NCBI RefSeq assembly: GCF_037055355.1
Contig: NZ_CP146350.1
Coordinates: 496,001-560,000 of the forward strand
Direction: 5' to 3'
Source: Streptomyces sp. DG1A-41
GTDB taxonomy: Bacteria; Actinomycetota; Actinomycetes; Streptomycetales; Streptomycetaceae
DNA length: 64,000 nt
Shown here: one piece after another, positions 47,913 to 58,012 of the stretch
Layout: every line of letters begins with the position of its first letter
Numbering within the stretch: position 1 is the stretch's first letter
Position numbers and translations under genes: made by a program
Notes under the pieces: model-generated
What the model was told of the DNA's origin: nothing
What the model saw: the letters and a program-made list of their open reading frames with translations, nothing else
The model's database searches: none

Positions 47913-48548
47913 TCACCAGCCGCGGGCGGCCCACTCCTCCAGATGCGGTGCCTCCGCCTCGACGGTCGTCGTCTCGCCGTGTCCGGTGTGGACGACCGTC
48001 TCGCCCGGGAGGGTCAGCAGCCGGTCACCGATGGAGCTGATGATCGTGCCGAAGTCGCTGTACGAGCGCCCGGTCGCGCCGGGTCCTCCGGCGAACAGCG
48101 TGTCGCCGCTGAACAGTGCGCCCAGTTCGGGTGCGTACAGACACACGGCGCCCGGAGCGTGTCCGGGCGTGTGCAGGACGCGCAGGCCGATGCCCGCCAC
48201 CAGAAGTTCGCCACCGTCGGCGAGCGGCCCGTCGGGCCGCCGGCTGGGGTGCACCATCTTCCACAGCACCTGGTCGTCAGGGTGCAGGAGAATGGGCGCG
48301 CCCGTGGCCAGAGCGACGTCCGGTGCCGCGCGCACATGGTCGTCGTGGGCGTGGGTGCACACGATGGCCGACAGGCGGCGGTCACCGACGGCCTCCAGGA
48401 TGGCGTCCGAGTCGTGCGCCGCGTCGATGACGACCACCTCGTCATCGTCACCGACGATCCAGACATTGTTGTCGACGTCCCAGGTCCCGCCGTCGAGGCT
48501 GAACGTCCCGCTCGTGACGAGGTGTTCGATGCGCGGTGCGCCGGCCAT
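47913..48548 (-). CDS. Metallo-beta-lactamase-fold hydrolase, candidate S-formylmycothiol hydrolase
   Basis: 211 residues from ATG 48548, overlapping the mycothiol dehydrogenase stop (TGATG). Zinc motif CTHAHDDHVRAAP (HxHxDH), then VLHTPGHAPGAV, FSGDTLFAGGPG and VHTGHGETTT complete the two-metal site of the glyoxalase II-like branch. Coupling to mscR suggests it hydrolyses the S-formyl- or other acyl-mycothiol product. That substrate is inferred from context only. Confidence 0.75.
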   Translation of the reverse strand: MAGAPRIEHLVTSGTFSLDGGTWDVDNNVWIVGDDDEVVVIDAAHDSDAILEAVGDRRLSAIVCTHAHDDHVRAAPDVALATGAPILLHPDDQVLWKMVHPSRRPDGPLADGGELLVAGIGLRVLHTPGHAPGAVCLYAPELGALFSGDTLFAGGPGATGRSYSDFGTIISSIGDRLLTLPGETVVHTGHGETTTVEAEAPHLEEWAARGW

Positions 48549-49633
48549 CACAGCACCACCACCGAGCGCAGCACGTCGCCGCGGTGCATCTTGTCGAACG
48601 CCTCCTCCACGTCACCGAGGCCGATGGTCTCGGAGACGAACGCGTCCAGGTCGAAACGGCCCCCCAGGTAAAGGTCGATGAGGGCCGGGAAGTCGCGCGA
48701 GGGCAGGCAGTCGCCGTACCAGCTGGACTTCAGCGAGCCGCCCCGCCCGAAGACGTCGAGCAGGGGCAGCTCCACCTTCATCTCCGGGGTGGGCACGCCG
48801 ACCAGCACGACCGTGCCGGCCAGGTCGCGGGCGTAGAAGGCCTGCCGGTACGTCTCGGGGCGGCCGACCGCCTCCACGACGACGTCCGCACCGAAGCCGC
48901 CCGTCAGCTCGCGCACCGCTTCCACGACGTCGCCCTTGGCCCCGTCGACCGTGTGGGTGGCCCCCATGGCCATGGCCCGGTCCAGCTTGCGCTGGTCGAT
49001 GTCGACGGCGATGACCTTGCTCGCTCCGGCCAGCCTCGCCCCCGCGACGGCGGCCATTCCGACGCCGCCGCAGCCGATGACGGCGACGGAGTCACCCCGG
49101 CCGACCGCGCCGGTGTTCACGGCCGCGCCGAAGCCGGCCATGACGCCGCACCCGAGCAGACCGGCTGCCGCCGCCGAGGCCGCAGGGTCCACCTTGGTGC
49201 ACTGCCCTGCGGCGACCAGCGTCTTCTCCGCGAACGCGCCGATACCGAGGGCCGGCGAGAGCGGAGTGCCGTCGAGCAGCGTCATCGGTTGTGTCGCGTT
49301 GTGGGTGGCGAAGCAGTACCAGGGCTTGCCCTTGCTGCAAGCCCGGCACTGGCCGCACACCGCACGCCAGTTGAGGATGACGAAGTCGCCGGGCTCGACG
49401 CCGGTGACTCCCTCTCCGACCGCCTCGACGCGACCGGCCGCCTCATGCCCCAGAAGGAAGGGGAAGTCGTCGTTGATCCCGCCCTCCCGGTAGTGGAGAT
49501 CGGTATGACAGACGCCGCACGCCTCGACCTTGACCAGCGCCTCACCCGGACCCGGATCCGGGACGACGATCGTTTCGACGGAGACGGGTGCGCCCTTCTT
49601 CCGGGCGACGACGGCACGAACCTCGTGAGCCAT
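48548..49633 (-). CDS. mscR: Mycothiol-dependent formaldehyde dehydrogenase / S-(hydroxymethyl)mycothiol dehydrogenase
   Basis: 361 residues from ATG 49633 with GAGGAG. Zinc alcohol dehydrogenase fold: catalytic Zn ligands in [14 protein letters not shown] and [11 protein letters not shown], structural Zn cysteines in [18 protein letters not shown] loop [39 protein letters not shown] is characteristic of the actinobacterial MscR/AdhE2 enzymes. It oxidises the formaldehyde-mycothiol adduct, detoxifying formaldehyde released by betaine and sarcosine demethylation. Operator at 49669-49704. Confidence 0.9.
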   Translation of the reverse strand: MAHEVRAVVARKKGAPVSVETIVVPDPGPGEALVKVEACGVCHTDLHYREGGINDDFPFLLGHEAAGRVEAVGEGVTGVEPGDFVILNWRAVCGQCRACSKGKPWYCFATHNATQPMTLLDGTPLSPALGIGAFAEKTLVAAGQCTKVDPAASAAAAGLLGCGVMAGFGAAVNTGAVGRGDSVAVIGCGGVGMAAVAGARLAGASKVIAVDIDQRKLDRAMAMGATHTVDGAKGDVVEAVRELTGGFGADVVVEAVGRPETYRQAFYARDLAGTVVLVGVPTPEMKVELPLLDVFGRGGSLKSSWYGDCLPSRDFPALIDLYLGGRFDLDAFVSETIGLGDVEEAFDKMHRGDVLRSVVVL

Positions 49634-49668
49634 GAGCTGCTCCTCAAGCGGGAAACCCTCGCGAGTGC

Positions 49669-49704
49669 GTTGCCTCATTCGCTACACGCACCGCTATACG
49701 CAAC
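49669..49704 (-). promoter_or_regulatory. Three-box operator upstream of mscR
   Basis: Plus strand: GTTGC (49669-49673), 7 bp, GCTAC (49681-49685), 14 bp, GCAAC (49700-49704), 36 bp before the start. Confidence 0.72.
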
Positions 49705-49773
49705 TGAGCATCGTGGAGAAGCACGCCGAGGGTCAAGGGGTTGGCGCCGACGGGGTCGACTCGGCCGGGCAGC

Positions 49774-51447
49774 TCAGCCCGCGGGCTGCGAGTCCGCCAT
49801 GGCCTCGGCCGGCCGTACACCGTCGTCCGGTCCCGGCTCGCCTGCGGCGTCGGCGGCGTCGGTGAGGCCTTCCCGTGCCTCCGACGAGGCGGGAACCGGC
49901 TCGGCGCGCAGGGCCTTGACCAGGGAGACGCACAGGCCGATCATCACGAAGAGGAACGGGAACGCGGCGATGATGGCCACCTGCTTGACCGCCTCCAGGC
50001 CTCCGGCCAGCAACAGCACGGCCGCGACCAGACCGGTCAGCGCGCCCCAGAGGATCACGACGAGGCGGCCGGGGGCCATGCTGCCCCGGCAGGAGAGCAT
50101 ACCGAGGACGACGGATGCCGCATCCGCGCCGCTCACGAAGAACAGGCCGACCAGAATGATCACCACGACCGAGGTGACGGGGAACCAGGGAAGGTTCTGC
50201 AGGGTGGCGAACAGGCCCGCTTCCTCGCCCTTGGCGACCGCCTCGGCCAGGTGACCTCCGTGCATCTCCTGGTTCAGGGCGGTCCCGCCGAGGATCGCGA
50301 ACCACACGACACTCACCAGGCTCGGCGCGATGATCACACCGACGATGAACTGCCGGATGGTGCGCCCGCGGGAGATCCGGGCGATGAAGGTCCCGACGAA
50401 CGGCGTCCAGGAGATCCACCACGCCCAGTAGAAGACCGTCCAGCCGGAGAGCCATTCGCCGCCGCCGAAGGCACCCGTCGTGAAACTCATCTTCGGCAGC
50501 GAGGCCAGATAGCCGCCCAGCGCCTCGGTCTGGCCCTCCAGGATGAACACCGTGGGGCCCGTCATGAAGACGAAGAGCAGCAGGACGGCGGCCAGGATCA
50601 TGTTGCCGTTGCTCAGCCACTGGATGCCGCGGTGCACACCGGACAGGGCGGAGAGCACGAACAGAACGGTGAGGACCGCGATGATCGAGACGGCCAGCGC
50701 GGTGGAGTCGGGGACGCCCCAGACCTCTTTCAGGCCCCGGTTGACCTGGAGCGCACCCAGCCCAAGGGAGACGGCGGAACCGAAGAGGGTGGCGAAGATC
50801 GCCAGAATGTCGATGGCCTTGCCCAGCGGTCCGTCCACACGGTCGCCGAGCAGCGGGCGAAAGGCGGAGCTGATCAGGCTGTTGCCGCTCTTGCGGAAAC
50901 CGAAGTAGGCGAGCGCCAGCCCGGCGACGGCGTACATCGCCCAGGGATGGATCGCCCAGTGGAAGTACGAGTACTCCAGCGCCAGTCGGGCGGCGTCCTC
51001 ACTGCCCGCCTTCGCGGAGCCCGGTGGCGGGCTGGACATATGCATGATCGGCTCGCTCGCCCCGTAGAACATGAGGCCGATCCCCATGCCGGCGCTGAAC
51101 ATCATCGCCACCCAGGACGCGGTGCTGAACTCCGGGCGCTCACCGTCTCTGCCGAGCCGGATGGAGCCGAACCGGCTGAACGCGAGCACCGTTGCCAGCA
51201 CCACGAACCCGGAACTCGTCAGGACGAACAGCCAGCCGAAGTTGTCGATGATCCGGCCCAGCGTCGTCTCGGCGACCGTGGCGAGACTGTCGGTGAAGAA
51301 CACCCCCCAGGCGACGAAGAGGGCGGACAGCGTGACGGATATATAGAGGACGGCCGGATCCACCCGTGCGAGGGTCGATGTCGTTTTCTTCGTCGTCTTC
51401 TTCGTCGTCTTCTTCTTCGTCGTCTTCTTCGTCGTCGCGGTAGTCAT
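49774..51447 (-). CDS. BCCT-family choline/glycine betaine transporter
   Basis: 557 residues from ATG 51447. Twelve membrane segments; the family signature GWTVFYWAWWISWTPFVGTF (about 325-345) with its Trp-rich aromatic box is intact, as is MGIGLMFYGASEP. The cytoplasmic N-terminus (residues 2-24) is a run of Thr and Lys encoded by a slippage-prone 12-bp repeat, and the C-terminus is acidic and disordered. It imports choline, betaine or a related compound with Na+ or H+. Operator at 51513-51548. Confidence 0.92.
   Translation of the reverse strand: MTTATTKKTTKKKTTKKTTKKTTSTLARVDPAVLYISVTLSALFVAWGVFFTDSLATVAETTLGRIIDNFGWLFVLTSSGFVVLATVLAFSRFGSIRLGRDGERPEFSTASWVAMMFSAGMGIGLMFYGASEPIMHMSSPPPGSAKAGSEDAARLALEYSYFHWAIHPWAMYAVAGLALAYFGFRKSGNSLISSAFRPLLGDRVDGPLGKAIDILAIFATLFGSAVSLGLGALQVNRGLKEVWGVPDSTALAVSIIAVLTVLFVLSALSGVHRGIQWLSNGNMILAAVLLLFVFMTGPTVFILEGQTEALGGYLASLPKMSFTTGAFGGGEWLSGWTVFYWAWWISWTPFVGTFIARISRGRTIRQFIVGVIIAPSLVSVVWFAILGGTALNQEMHGGHLAEAVAKGEEAGLFATLQNLPWFPVTSVVVIILVGLFFVSGADAASVVLGMLSCRGSMAPGRLVVILWGALTGLVAAVLLLAGGLEAVKQVAIIAAFPFLFVMIGLCVSLVKALRAEPVPASSEAREGLTDAADAAGEPGPDDGVRPAEAMADSQPAG
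51380..51440. repeat. Simple-sequence repeat inside the BCCT gene
   Basis: Near-perfect copies of the 12-bp unit TCTTCTTCGTCG, coding the Lys-Lys-Thr-Thr pattern of the transporter N-terminus. A candidate for length variation without frame loss. Confidence 0.7.
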
Positions 51448-51512
51448 CCGCAGCCTTCCGACGGGGAACGGGGGTGGCGGGTCTGCATCCCTGTGAGAGC
51501 ACCGCACACGGC

Positions 51513-51548
51513 GGTGCGCAACACGCAACTTCGAGCTCGATGTGCAAC
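51513..51548 (-). promoter_or_regulatory. Three-box operator upstream of the BCCT gene
   Basis: Plus strand: GGTGC (51513-51517), 7 bp, GCAAC (51525-51529), 14 bp, GCAAC (51544-51548), 66 bp before the start; an extra GCAAC lies at 51518-51522. Confidence 0.72.
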
Positions 51549-51681
51549 ACAGTTCCTGTCACGTCCCGGTGCGTCAACCCCCTGTACACCGACCCTCAGG
51601 GCATTTCCGGGCTATCGAACCGCCGCCCCGGACCTGTTGACTTCCTGACCGACCCCACTCACGACGACGGACGCTCGGACT

Positions 51682-51939
51682 ATGCTCGGGCACCCGCGTC
51701 TCGTAGGGGAGTTCACCCACGAGCGGAGGATGAGCCAGCCACGGGTGTCCAAGCACCTGCGGGTACTGCGCGACGCCGGACTCGTCGCGGTGCGGGCGGA
51801 AGCACAGCGCCGCTGGTACGAGCTCCGCCCGGAGCCGTTGGCCGATCTCGACGCCTGGCTCGCGCCGTATCGCCGACTGTGGACGGAACGCCTGGAAGTA
51901 CTGGAACGACACCTGGAAACGATGCCCGACGCCCCTTAG
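51682..51939 (+). pseudogene. N-terminally truncated ArsR-family regulator
   Basis: 85 residues holding the recognition helix and wing of an ArsR/SmtB protein (MSQPRVSKHLRVLRDAGLVA, then AQRRWYELRPEPLADLDAWL). The expected first 25-30 residues (helices 1-2, normally starting near ALADPTRR) are missing. The available ATG at 51682 gives an unrelated lead. Followed by an AHSA1-type fragment, the usual partner of this ArsR subgroup. Confidence 0.6.
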
Positions 51940-51970
51940 GAACAGCCGCGCCAGGCGGCCGAGGAGCAGT

Positions 51971-52168
51971 GACGACTGTGAGGGCACGGTCTACACGGCC
52001 ACCATCACCCACGACGATCACCTCAGGATCGAGCTGCGCGACGAGGGGCCCGGTTGCCTCCTGGTCTTCACGCGCATCATGGCCGATCCCTCGATCGCCG
52101 ACGGTGCCTCCCGAGGCTGGCAGGCGTGCCTGGACGAGCTCGCGGCGCGGCTCGAGACAGCTGGATGA
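51971..52168 (+). pseudogene. C-terminal fragment of an AHSA1/SRPBCC-domain protein
   Basis: 65 codons ending at TGA 52168, without a start codon. IELRDEGPGCLLVFTRIMAD and GWQACLDELAARLE match the last strands and helix of the AHSA1 (START-like) fold. The N-terminal two thirds are gone. With the truncated ArsR gene it is what remains of an arsR-AHSA1 pair. Confidence 0.55.
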
Positions 52169-52355
52169 CCGCCCGGGGCGGTGTGGCGCGCGCGTCAGAA
52201 CCACGGGGCTTCGACGCCGGCCGCGAAGGAGCCGACGGCATCCGCACCTGCTCCTCGCGGCCGAGGGTGGGCGAACAGGGGATGCCGGAATGGCTTGCCG
52301 TCCGCCCGTGTGGCGCCTGCCAACAGGTACGTGGCGGTGAAGGGTGGGGTGGCAA

Positions 52356-52520
52356 TCACCCCGCAGGACGGAGTGCTACCAGCGCCGGCACGCTCAGACC
52401 GAACATCAAGACACCCAGGGGGAGATGGACGACGAGACGTGCGCGATGCCGAGCACGACCTGGACCGAGGCGAGTACGAGGAAACCTGACGCGTACCAGA
52501 CAGGGGAGCGAGCCGCCGCC
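52356..52520 (-). pseudogene. Fragment of a small membrane protein
   Basis: Two hydrophobic helices can be read on the minus strand: SPVWYASGFLVLASVQVVLG and, after a frame change near 52430, HLPLGVLMFGLSVPALVALR followed by a stop. The family is not certain. The rest of 52169-52573 shows nothing I can support. Confidence 0.35.
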
Positions 52521-52573
52521 CGGCTTCCCGACGACGCGGGCCTGCGAAAGGTAGGGCGAGGAGGGCCGGAAGC

Positions 52574-52940
52574 ATGGGGACTGTCGGGACCAGCACGGAT
52601 GAGATTGCCGGCGAGCGACGCCACCTGATCAATGTCGCCTACCGGTTGCTCGGTTCGGTGACCGAGGCCGAGGACGCCGTGCAGGACGCCTACGTGCGCT
52701 GGTACGGACTGCCGCGAAGCCGGCAGGAGGAGATCCGGTCCCCCGGCGCCTGGCTGACGACGGTGACCAGCCGCATCTGCCTGGACCTGCTCGGCTCGGC
52801 GCGGGCCCGCCGTGAACGCTATGTCGGCGCGTGGTCGCCCGAGCCACTGCCCGAGCGCACCGATGGGACCACGCGGGCGGCGCCGACCCCACCGGCCTCA
52901 CAGATCCCGCCGACCAGATCGTCCTGGCTGACGCCGTGGA
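52574..52940 (+). pseudogene. ECF sigma factor (SigJ-like), truncated by an IS1380 remnant
   Basis: The ATG at 52574 starts region 2: LINVAYRLLGSVTEAEDAVQ, DAYVRWYG and RSPGAWLTTVTSRICLDLLG, then the linker YVGAWSPEPLPE. A frame change near 52862 is needed to read the next piece, TDPADQIVLADAVEAW. Immediately after, IS1380 transposase sequence begins. Region 4 and the SnoaL-like tail of SigJ-type proteins are absent, so the protein cannot act as a full sigma factor. Confidence 0.75.
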
Positions 52941-53290
52941 GGCCTGGCCGGCGCAGGGCCCGGGCGGTGCGCGATCCGGGCAAAGTCCTGCTGGATATCG
53001 CGCTCGCCGCGGCGATTCGCACCGCCCGGACGGAAGTGCGTGCACATGTCTGGACGTTGGCCGGCGAGGCGACTCCAGACGCCGGCGGTCAGGTGCCCAT
53101 GGAGCTGGGCGGGGTGCTCGTCATCGCGCACTCCGAAAAGCAGGGACCCGCCGCCTGGAGAAGACCTGCGGACACCACCCGCTCATGGGGTTCGTCGGCC
53201 AGGACCACGACCGGGGCGGGTCCGGGGAACCGGTCATGGGCCTGCTGCGGCCGGGAACACCGGCTCCTACACCGCTGTCGGCCGTAGCAG
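52941..53290 (+). mobile_element. IS1380-family transposase remnant (N-terminal and middle pieces)
   Basis: RAVRDPGKVLLDIALA is joined directly to RTARTEVRAHVWTLAGEATP, which skips the segment that normally holds GGDCLAD and the first catalytic Asp region. LVIAHSEKQGPA, GHHPLMGFV and GEPVMGLLRPGNTGSYTAV follow in changing frames. Internal deletion plus frameshifts show a dead element that inserted into the sigma factor gene. Confidence 0.7.
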
Positions 53291-53393
53291 ACGCTGATCC
53301 GATACGACTCCGGCGGTGGAGGGATCGCCTATGGAGCGATCACCGTGTCCGGCCCGTACCTGGAGCCGCTCCGCGGAGATGAGTGGACAGGCC

Positions 53394-53858
53394 CTACCGT
53401 CCGGCTCGGGTCCCGAGTTCCGCGAGGCGGGTCAGGGCGGGGAGAGCCGCGGCGATCGCCTGTCGTTCGGCGGGCGTCAGCTGGGCGATCACCGGGAGCA
53501 GGTGGCGGCAGCGGTCCTCGTGCCGGGCCTGGCCGATCCTCCGGCCGCTCTCGGTGATGCGGATGAGCGCGGCGCGTCCGTCCGCCGGGTCGGGACGGCG
53601 TTCCACGAGCCCGTCGCGCTCGAGCCGCGTGATCATCTGAGTGAGCCCCGGCTGGCTGATCTGCTCGGTCCTGGCGAGTTCGGTCAGCCGCTTCGGACCG
53701 CTGACAGCCAGTGTGTCCAGCACGGACAGTGTCGTGAACGACAGTTGCTGCACCACGGGAAGCCGGATGTAGTAGCGGTTGAAGTTCTCGATCGCCCTCG
53801 TGAAATCACCGACGTCCAAGTCGGCGTCGACGTCGGCTCGATGAGTAGAAGTCACCAT
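53394..53858 (-). CDS. MarR-family transcriptional regulator
   Basis: 154 residues from ATG 53858. Winged helix: LTELARTEQISQPGLTQMIT and ERRPDPADGRAALIRITESG. The protein is complete. It is divergent from gapA with a 135-bp A+T-richer spacer containing the palindrome CTTATATAAG, so it may regulate itself and gapA. The ligand is unknown. Confidence 0.85.
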   Translation of the reverse strand: MVTSTHRADVDADLDVGDFTRAIENFNRYYIRLPVVQQLSFTTLSVLDTLAVSGPKRLTELARTEQISQPGLTQMITRLERDGLVERRPDPADGRAALIRITESGRRIGQARHEDRCRHLLPVIAQLTPAERQAIAAALPALTRLAELGTRAGR

Positions 53859-53874
53859 GGAAATGTACCGCAGA

Positions 53875-53884
53875 CTTATATAAG
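53875..53884. promoter_or_regulatory. Palindrome in the marR/gapA divergent region
   Basis: CTTATATAAG, perfect 10-bp palindrome 17 bp before the marR start, followed by TACTTAT. Candidate MarR operator overlapping the promoter. Confidence 0.45.
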
Positions 53885-53978
53885 CTACTTATCGATCGCG
53901 TACCAGCGCCTCGCCTGGGCGCGTGGTCTGCATCGCCCCTGGGCGCAACGGCGCGTCAATCGACATCACGAGCGCTAG

Positions 53979-54998
<1,020 letters not shown>

Positions 54999-55195
54999 GT
55001 TTCGCCGGCCCGGCGCCTTCACCACCCGAACGTCAGCTCCGGCCGCCCGTCAAAGGGCGGTCACCGCTTCATCGCGCCCGTGACCGGCTCGCAGCGCACC
55101 CGACGCCACCGACGCCGTCGGTCCCGTACGCCGCCTCGCACCGCGGATGCAACCCTGACGGCCCTGGACCGAGTCAGCGAATGATCCCTCCACCC

Positions 55196-55410
55196 CTGCT
55201 CCGGCCGGGTAACGCCGGCTTTGACACCGCGGTCGCACTCGGTCGGCATGCCCCTCACCGACGCCATTCTTGCGGTCCCGGCCTCGGCCTGGGCGCCGGC
55301 CGTCGAACCCGACGGCGACATCCGCCACTGCGCCTGGGTGGCCGAACTCGCCGGCGACTGCCTGACCGGCTGGCCCGCTGAGCGCACCGGGGTGCGGGTG
55401 TTCCCGGCAC
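55196..55410 (+). mobile_element. IS1380-family transposase fragment (middle part)
   Basis: LLRPGNAGFDTA is followed by a deletion and frame change into SVGMPLTDAILAVPASAWAP and GDIRHCAWVAELAGDCLTGW, blocks of the central IS1380 transposase. It stops before the conserved VRKERPHP block, which instead appears at 57165. The rest of 54999-55544 shows no gene. Confidence 0.6.
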
Positions 55411-55544
55411 ACCCCACCGAAACCGTGGAATCCGGCGTCCACCCGGCACGACAGCAGGGACCCATCCCTGCCCACGGTCAGTCCACACAGCCGAAACGGC
55501 CCGCCGGAAGATCCGGCGGACCGTCTTGGCATGCCGAGGCCAGA

Positions 55545-55994
55545 TCAGCAACTCGCGGCGCAGGCTGCGGCCAGCCTCTTGAAGGCGGCTATGGAGTTGG
55601 GGCCCCAGATCCCGTCGATCGGGCCGGGGTAGCCGTAGCCGGCCATCAGCAGACGCTGTAACGCCTTATTGGTGTTGGGCCCGGGGATTCCGTCGATGGC
55701 GCCCGTGTACTCCCAGTGTTTGGCGAGGGCCCGCTGCAACGCCTTCCAGCTGTTGGTGCCCAACTGGCCGTCAAGCGCGCCGGAGTAGCCCCAGTTGGCC
55801 TTCAGCTCGCACTGGACGTACCTGGCTTCCGTGGTGGTGAGACCGTGATTGTCGACCGCGGCGATCTGGACGCCGGCCGCCGGCTTCGCGGCCACCTCGG
55901 TCCCCGAAACGGCCGCGCTCGTACCGGCCAGGCCCCCTACGAGGATCCCGGCGACGGCGCTGACGCTGACGAACGTTCTCGTCAAGGTGCGCAT
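55545..55994 (-). CDS. Secreted peptidoglycan-binding-like protein with three repeats
   Basis: 149 residues: signal peptide (FVSVSAVAGILVGGLAGTSA), then three PG_binding_1-like units, LDGQLGTNSWKALQRALA, IDGIPGPNTNKALQRLLM and IDGIWGPNSIAAFKRLA. Two Cys near the C-terminus and one at VQCELK may form a disulfide. No catalytic domain, so it probably only binds cell wall. Intact between two IS1380 fragments. Confidence 0.8.
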   Translation of the reverse strand: MRTLTRTFVSVSAVAGILVGGLAGTSAAVSGTEVAAKPAAGVQIAAVDNHGLTTTEARYVQCELKANWGYSGALDGQLGTNSWKALQRALAKHWEYTGAIDGIPGPNTNKALQRLLMAGYGYPGPIDGIWGPNSIAAFKRLAAACAASC

Positions 55995-56120
55995 GTTTTC
56001 CCCCTTCTCAGTTCTTCGACTGGCGCGAACTCATGTTCCCGACCCACGCCGTCGCTGTCATGCTCATACGAATCTGCTGATACATCGCAGGTCGGAGCGC
56101 ATGCGCACAGGGGGAAAGGG

Positions 56121-57101
56121 ATGCTCCGCTTTCACTTCACGCCCATAGACCTGACCAGAGTCAGAATCGCGGACGCGCCCCACCCGCTCTGGGAAATCGC
56201 CACCAGCTTGCACCGCTTCCAGACCCGCCACGGCCGCTGGGCCTACGCCTCCTGGCACCGGACCGCCGTATCCGCACTCCGCGAGACCGGCCTCGACGGG
56301 GCGATGAGATCCGTCCTGTTGCCGCTCTTCCCACGAGCCAGTTATTTCCCGGACTTCCTCACTCCGCTGGAGGGAAAAGAAGGGCTCACCGCCGGTATCG
56401 ACGCCCTCCTGGCCACCCCGTCCGCCCAGGTCGCGAGGGAGATCTCACGGCTCACCCGGTCCATCGGCGCCCCGTCCTGGGTTCATCGGCTCAGCGAGGG
56501 CCGGACGCTCCGCGAGGTGGTGCGCGTACTGCGCGCGTACTACGACACGGTGATCACGCCGTACGAGGAGGCCCTCCACGCCCGTCTGCACGCCGAGCGG
56601 ACCCGCCGCGCCGGCGCCCTGTTCCGCTCCGGGGTCGAAGAGGTCCTCGGGACCCTGGCGCCCACCATCCGCTGGCGTCATCCCGTCCTGGAGATTGACG
56701 CGTACCCGGACGACCGCGACGTCCACCTCAACGGCCGCGGCCTCCTCCTCATCCCCTCCTACTTCTGCTGGAACACCCCGGTCACGCTGGCCGACCCGGA
56801 CCTGCCGCCCGTGCTGCTGTACCCGCTCCACCACTCGACCACCACATCCCCGCCCGCGGAGAAGGCCCATTTGCACGCCCTTCTGGGCACCACCCGGGCC
56901 GCCATCCTGCGCGCCACCGCCGCCGGCGCCACCACGACCGAAGCCGCCCGCCGGTCGGGCGTCACCCCCACCACCGCCAGCCATCACACCACGGTGCTGC
57001 GCGACGCCGGACTCATCGCCAGCCACCGCCACGCGAACACGGTCCTGCACACCCTCACCCCGCTGGGCGCCGCGCTGCTGAAACAGCACGCGGCGCCATG
57101 A
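56121..57101 (+). CDS. ArsR-like winged-helix regulator with DUF5937-type N-terminal domain
   Basis: 326 residues from ATG 56121, AAAGGG just upstream. The start MLRFHFTPIDLTRVRIADAP and SWVHRLSEGRTLREVVRVLR follow the Streptomyces family of large ArsR-like regulators. The winged helix is C-terminal: ATTTEAARRSGVTPTTASHH, then TVLRDAGLIASHRHANTVLH. The target is unknown. No neighbouring functional gene suggests one. Confidence 0.78.
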   Translation: MLRFHFTPIDLTRVRIADAPHPLWEIATSLHRFQTRHGRWAYASWHRTAVSALRETGLDGAMRSVLLPLFPRASYFPDFLTPLEGKEGLTAGIDALLATPSAQVAREISRLTRSIGAPSWVHRLSEGRTLREVVRVLRAYYDTVITPYEEALHARLHAERTRRAGALFRSGVEEVLGTLAPTIRWRHPVLEIDAYPDDRDVHLNGRGLLLIPSYFCWNTPVTLADPDLPPVLLYPLHHSTTTSPPAEKAHLHALLGTTRAAILRATAAGATTTEAARRSGVTPTTASHHTTVLRDAGLIASHRHANTVLHTLTPLGAALLKQHAAP

Positions 57102-57139
57102 GGCGGTGTGTGACTTCAGGTGGGCTGTCCGCGGCGTGG

Positions 57140-57450
57140 TCACAAGCGAGAGAAGTTCCTCTGAGGATGCGGCTGAGCGTCCGCAAACAACGCCCGCACC
57201 CCACTGCCCGGTTGCGCTTCACGGACGCCGACGGCATGCGGCTGACCTGCTTCGCCACCAACACACCGCGCGTCCCGATCGCCGAACTGGAACTGCAGCA
57301 CCGGCAGCGGGCTCGCGCCGAGGACGACATCCGTGCCGCGCGTGCCACCGGCCTGCGCAACCTGCACACGACGCCGCGCAGAACCAGGTCTGGCCCGAGA
57401 TCATCCAGATCGCCCTGGACCTGCTCGCCTGGATGCCGATGCTCGCGAGC
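57140..57450 (+). mobile_element. IS1380-family transposase fragment (C-terminal part)
   Basis: RLSVRKQRPHPTARLRFTDA, TCFATNTPRVPIAELELQHR and RARAEDDIRAARATGLRNL, then after a frame change DAAQNQVWPEIIQIALDLLA and WMPML. These are the last blocks of IS1380 transposases, including the ELxxR-RARAE region. No start codon or inverted repeats were found. Confidence 0.7.
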
Positions 57451-57621
57451 CTCCTCGTGTCGTCAGCGGCGTGTCCGTGGTCGGCCGGTGCTTCGGGGTC
57501 GACCTGACGGGCTGATCTGGGTGTAGGACGCGAGGGCGGGGTCGAGGCGCACCGGATGGCGAGCGGCGGTCAGCATCTCGGGGTGGGGATGGTGTGCGCT
57601 GGGGAGCATCGGTATGAAGGC

Positions 57622-57988
57622 ATGTCGGCATGGTCATACGGGGGGCTACAAGTGGCGGGGCAGGGGCCTTCACGACAGGAGCTGATCCGGCGGCAACGCC
57701 AGGCCGGATTCATCGGACGACAGGGTGAGCTGACGGCTTTCAGAGAGGCTCTGAAGCAGTCACCACAAGAGGCCACGCAGTTCCTCTTCCACATCCACGG
57801 CCCGGCTGGCGTAGGTAAGTCCACCCTTGTACGGCAGTTGGAGAGTATGGCCCGCGAAGCCCATGCCCTCACCGCTTACGCGGACGAATCGTCGGCGGAC
57901 CCGGTGGAGGCGATGGAGGCGATGGAGGCGATCTGCGCGCAGTTCGCCCACCAGGGAACGGAGCTGAAGCGCATTGAGAAGCTGTTAG
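57622..57988 (+). pseudogene. AAA/NACHT-like ATPase, 5' part cut by an IS701-like insertion
   Basis: ELIRRQRQAGFIGRQGELTA and Walker A HIHGPAGVGKSTLVRQLESM mark a P-loop ATPase as in STAND/NACHT regulators. The frame runs into the element after the codons for RIEKLL. The continuation is at 60989, across a 2,996-bp insertion flanked by TTAG. Confidence 0.75.
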
Positions 57989-58012
57989 TACTCCAGCTGT
58001 AGATCGTGATCT

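Noticed and set aside
55421..55545. Minus-strand frame with IWPRHAKTVRRIFRRAV
   Set aside because: Short, no start or family match; probably chance in decayed IS1380 surroundings.
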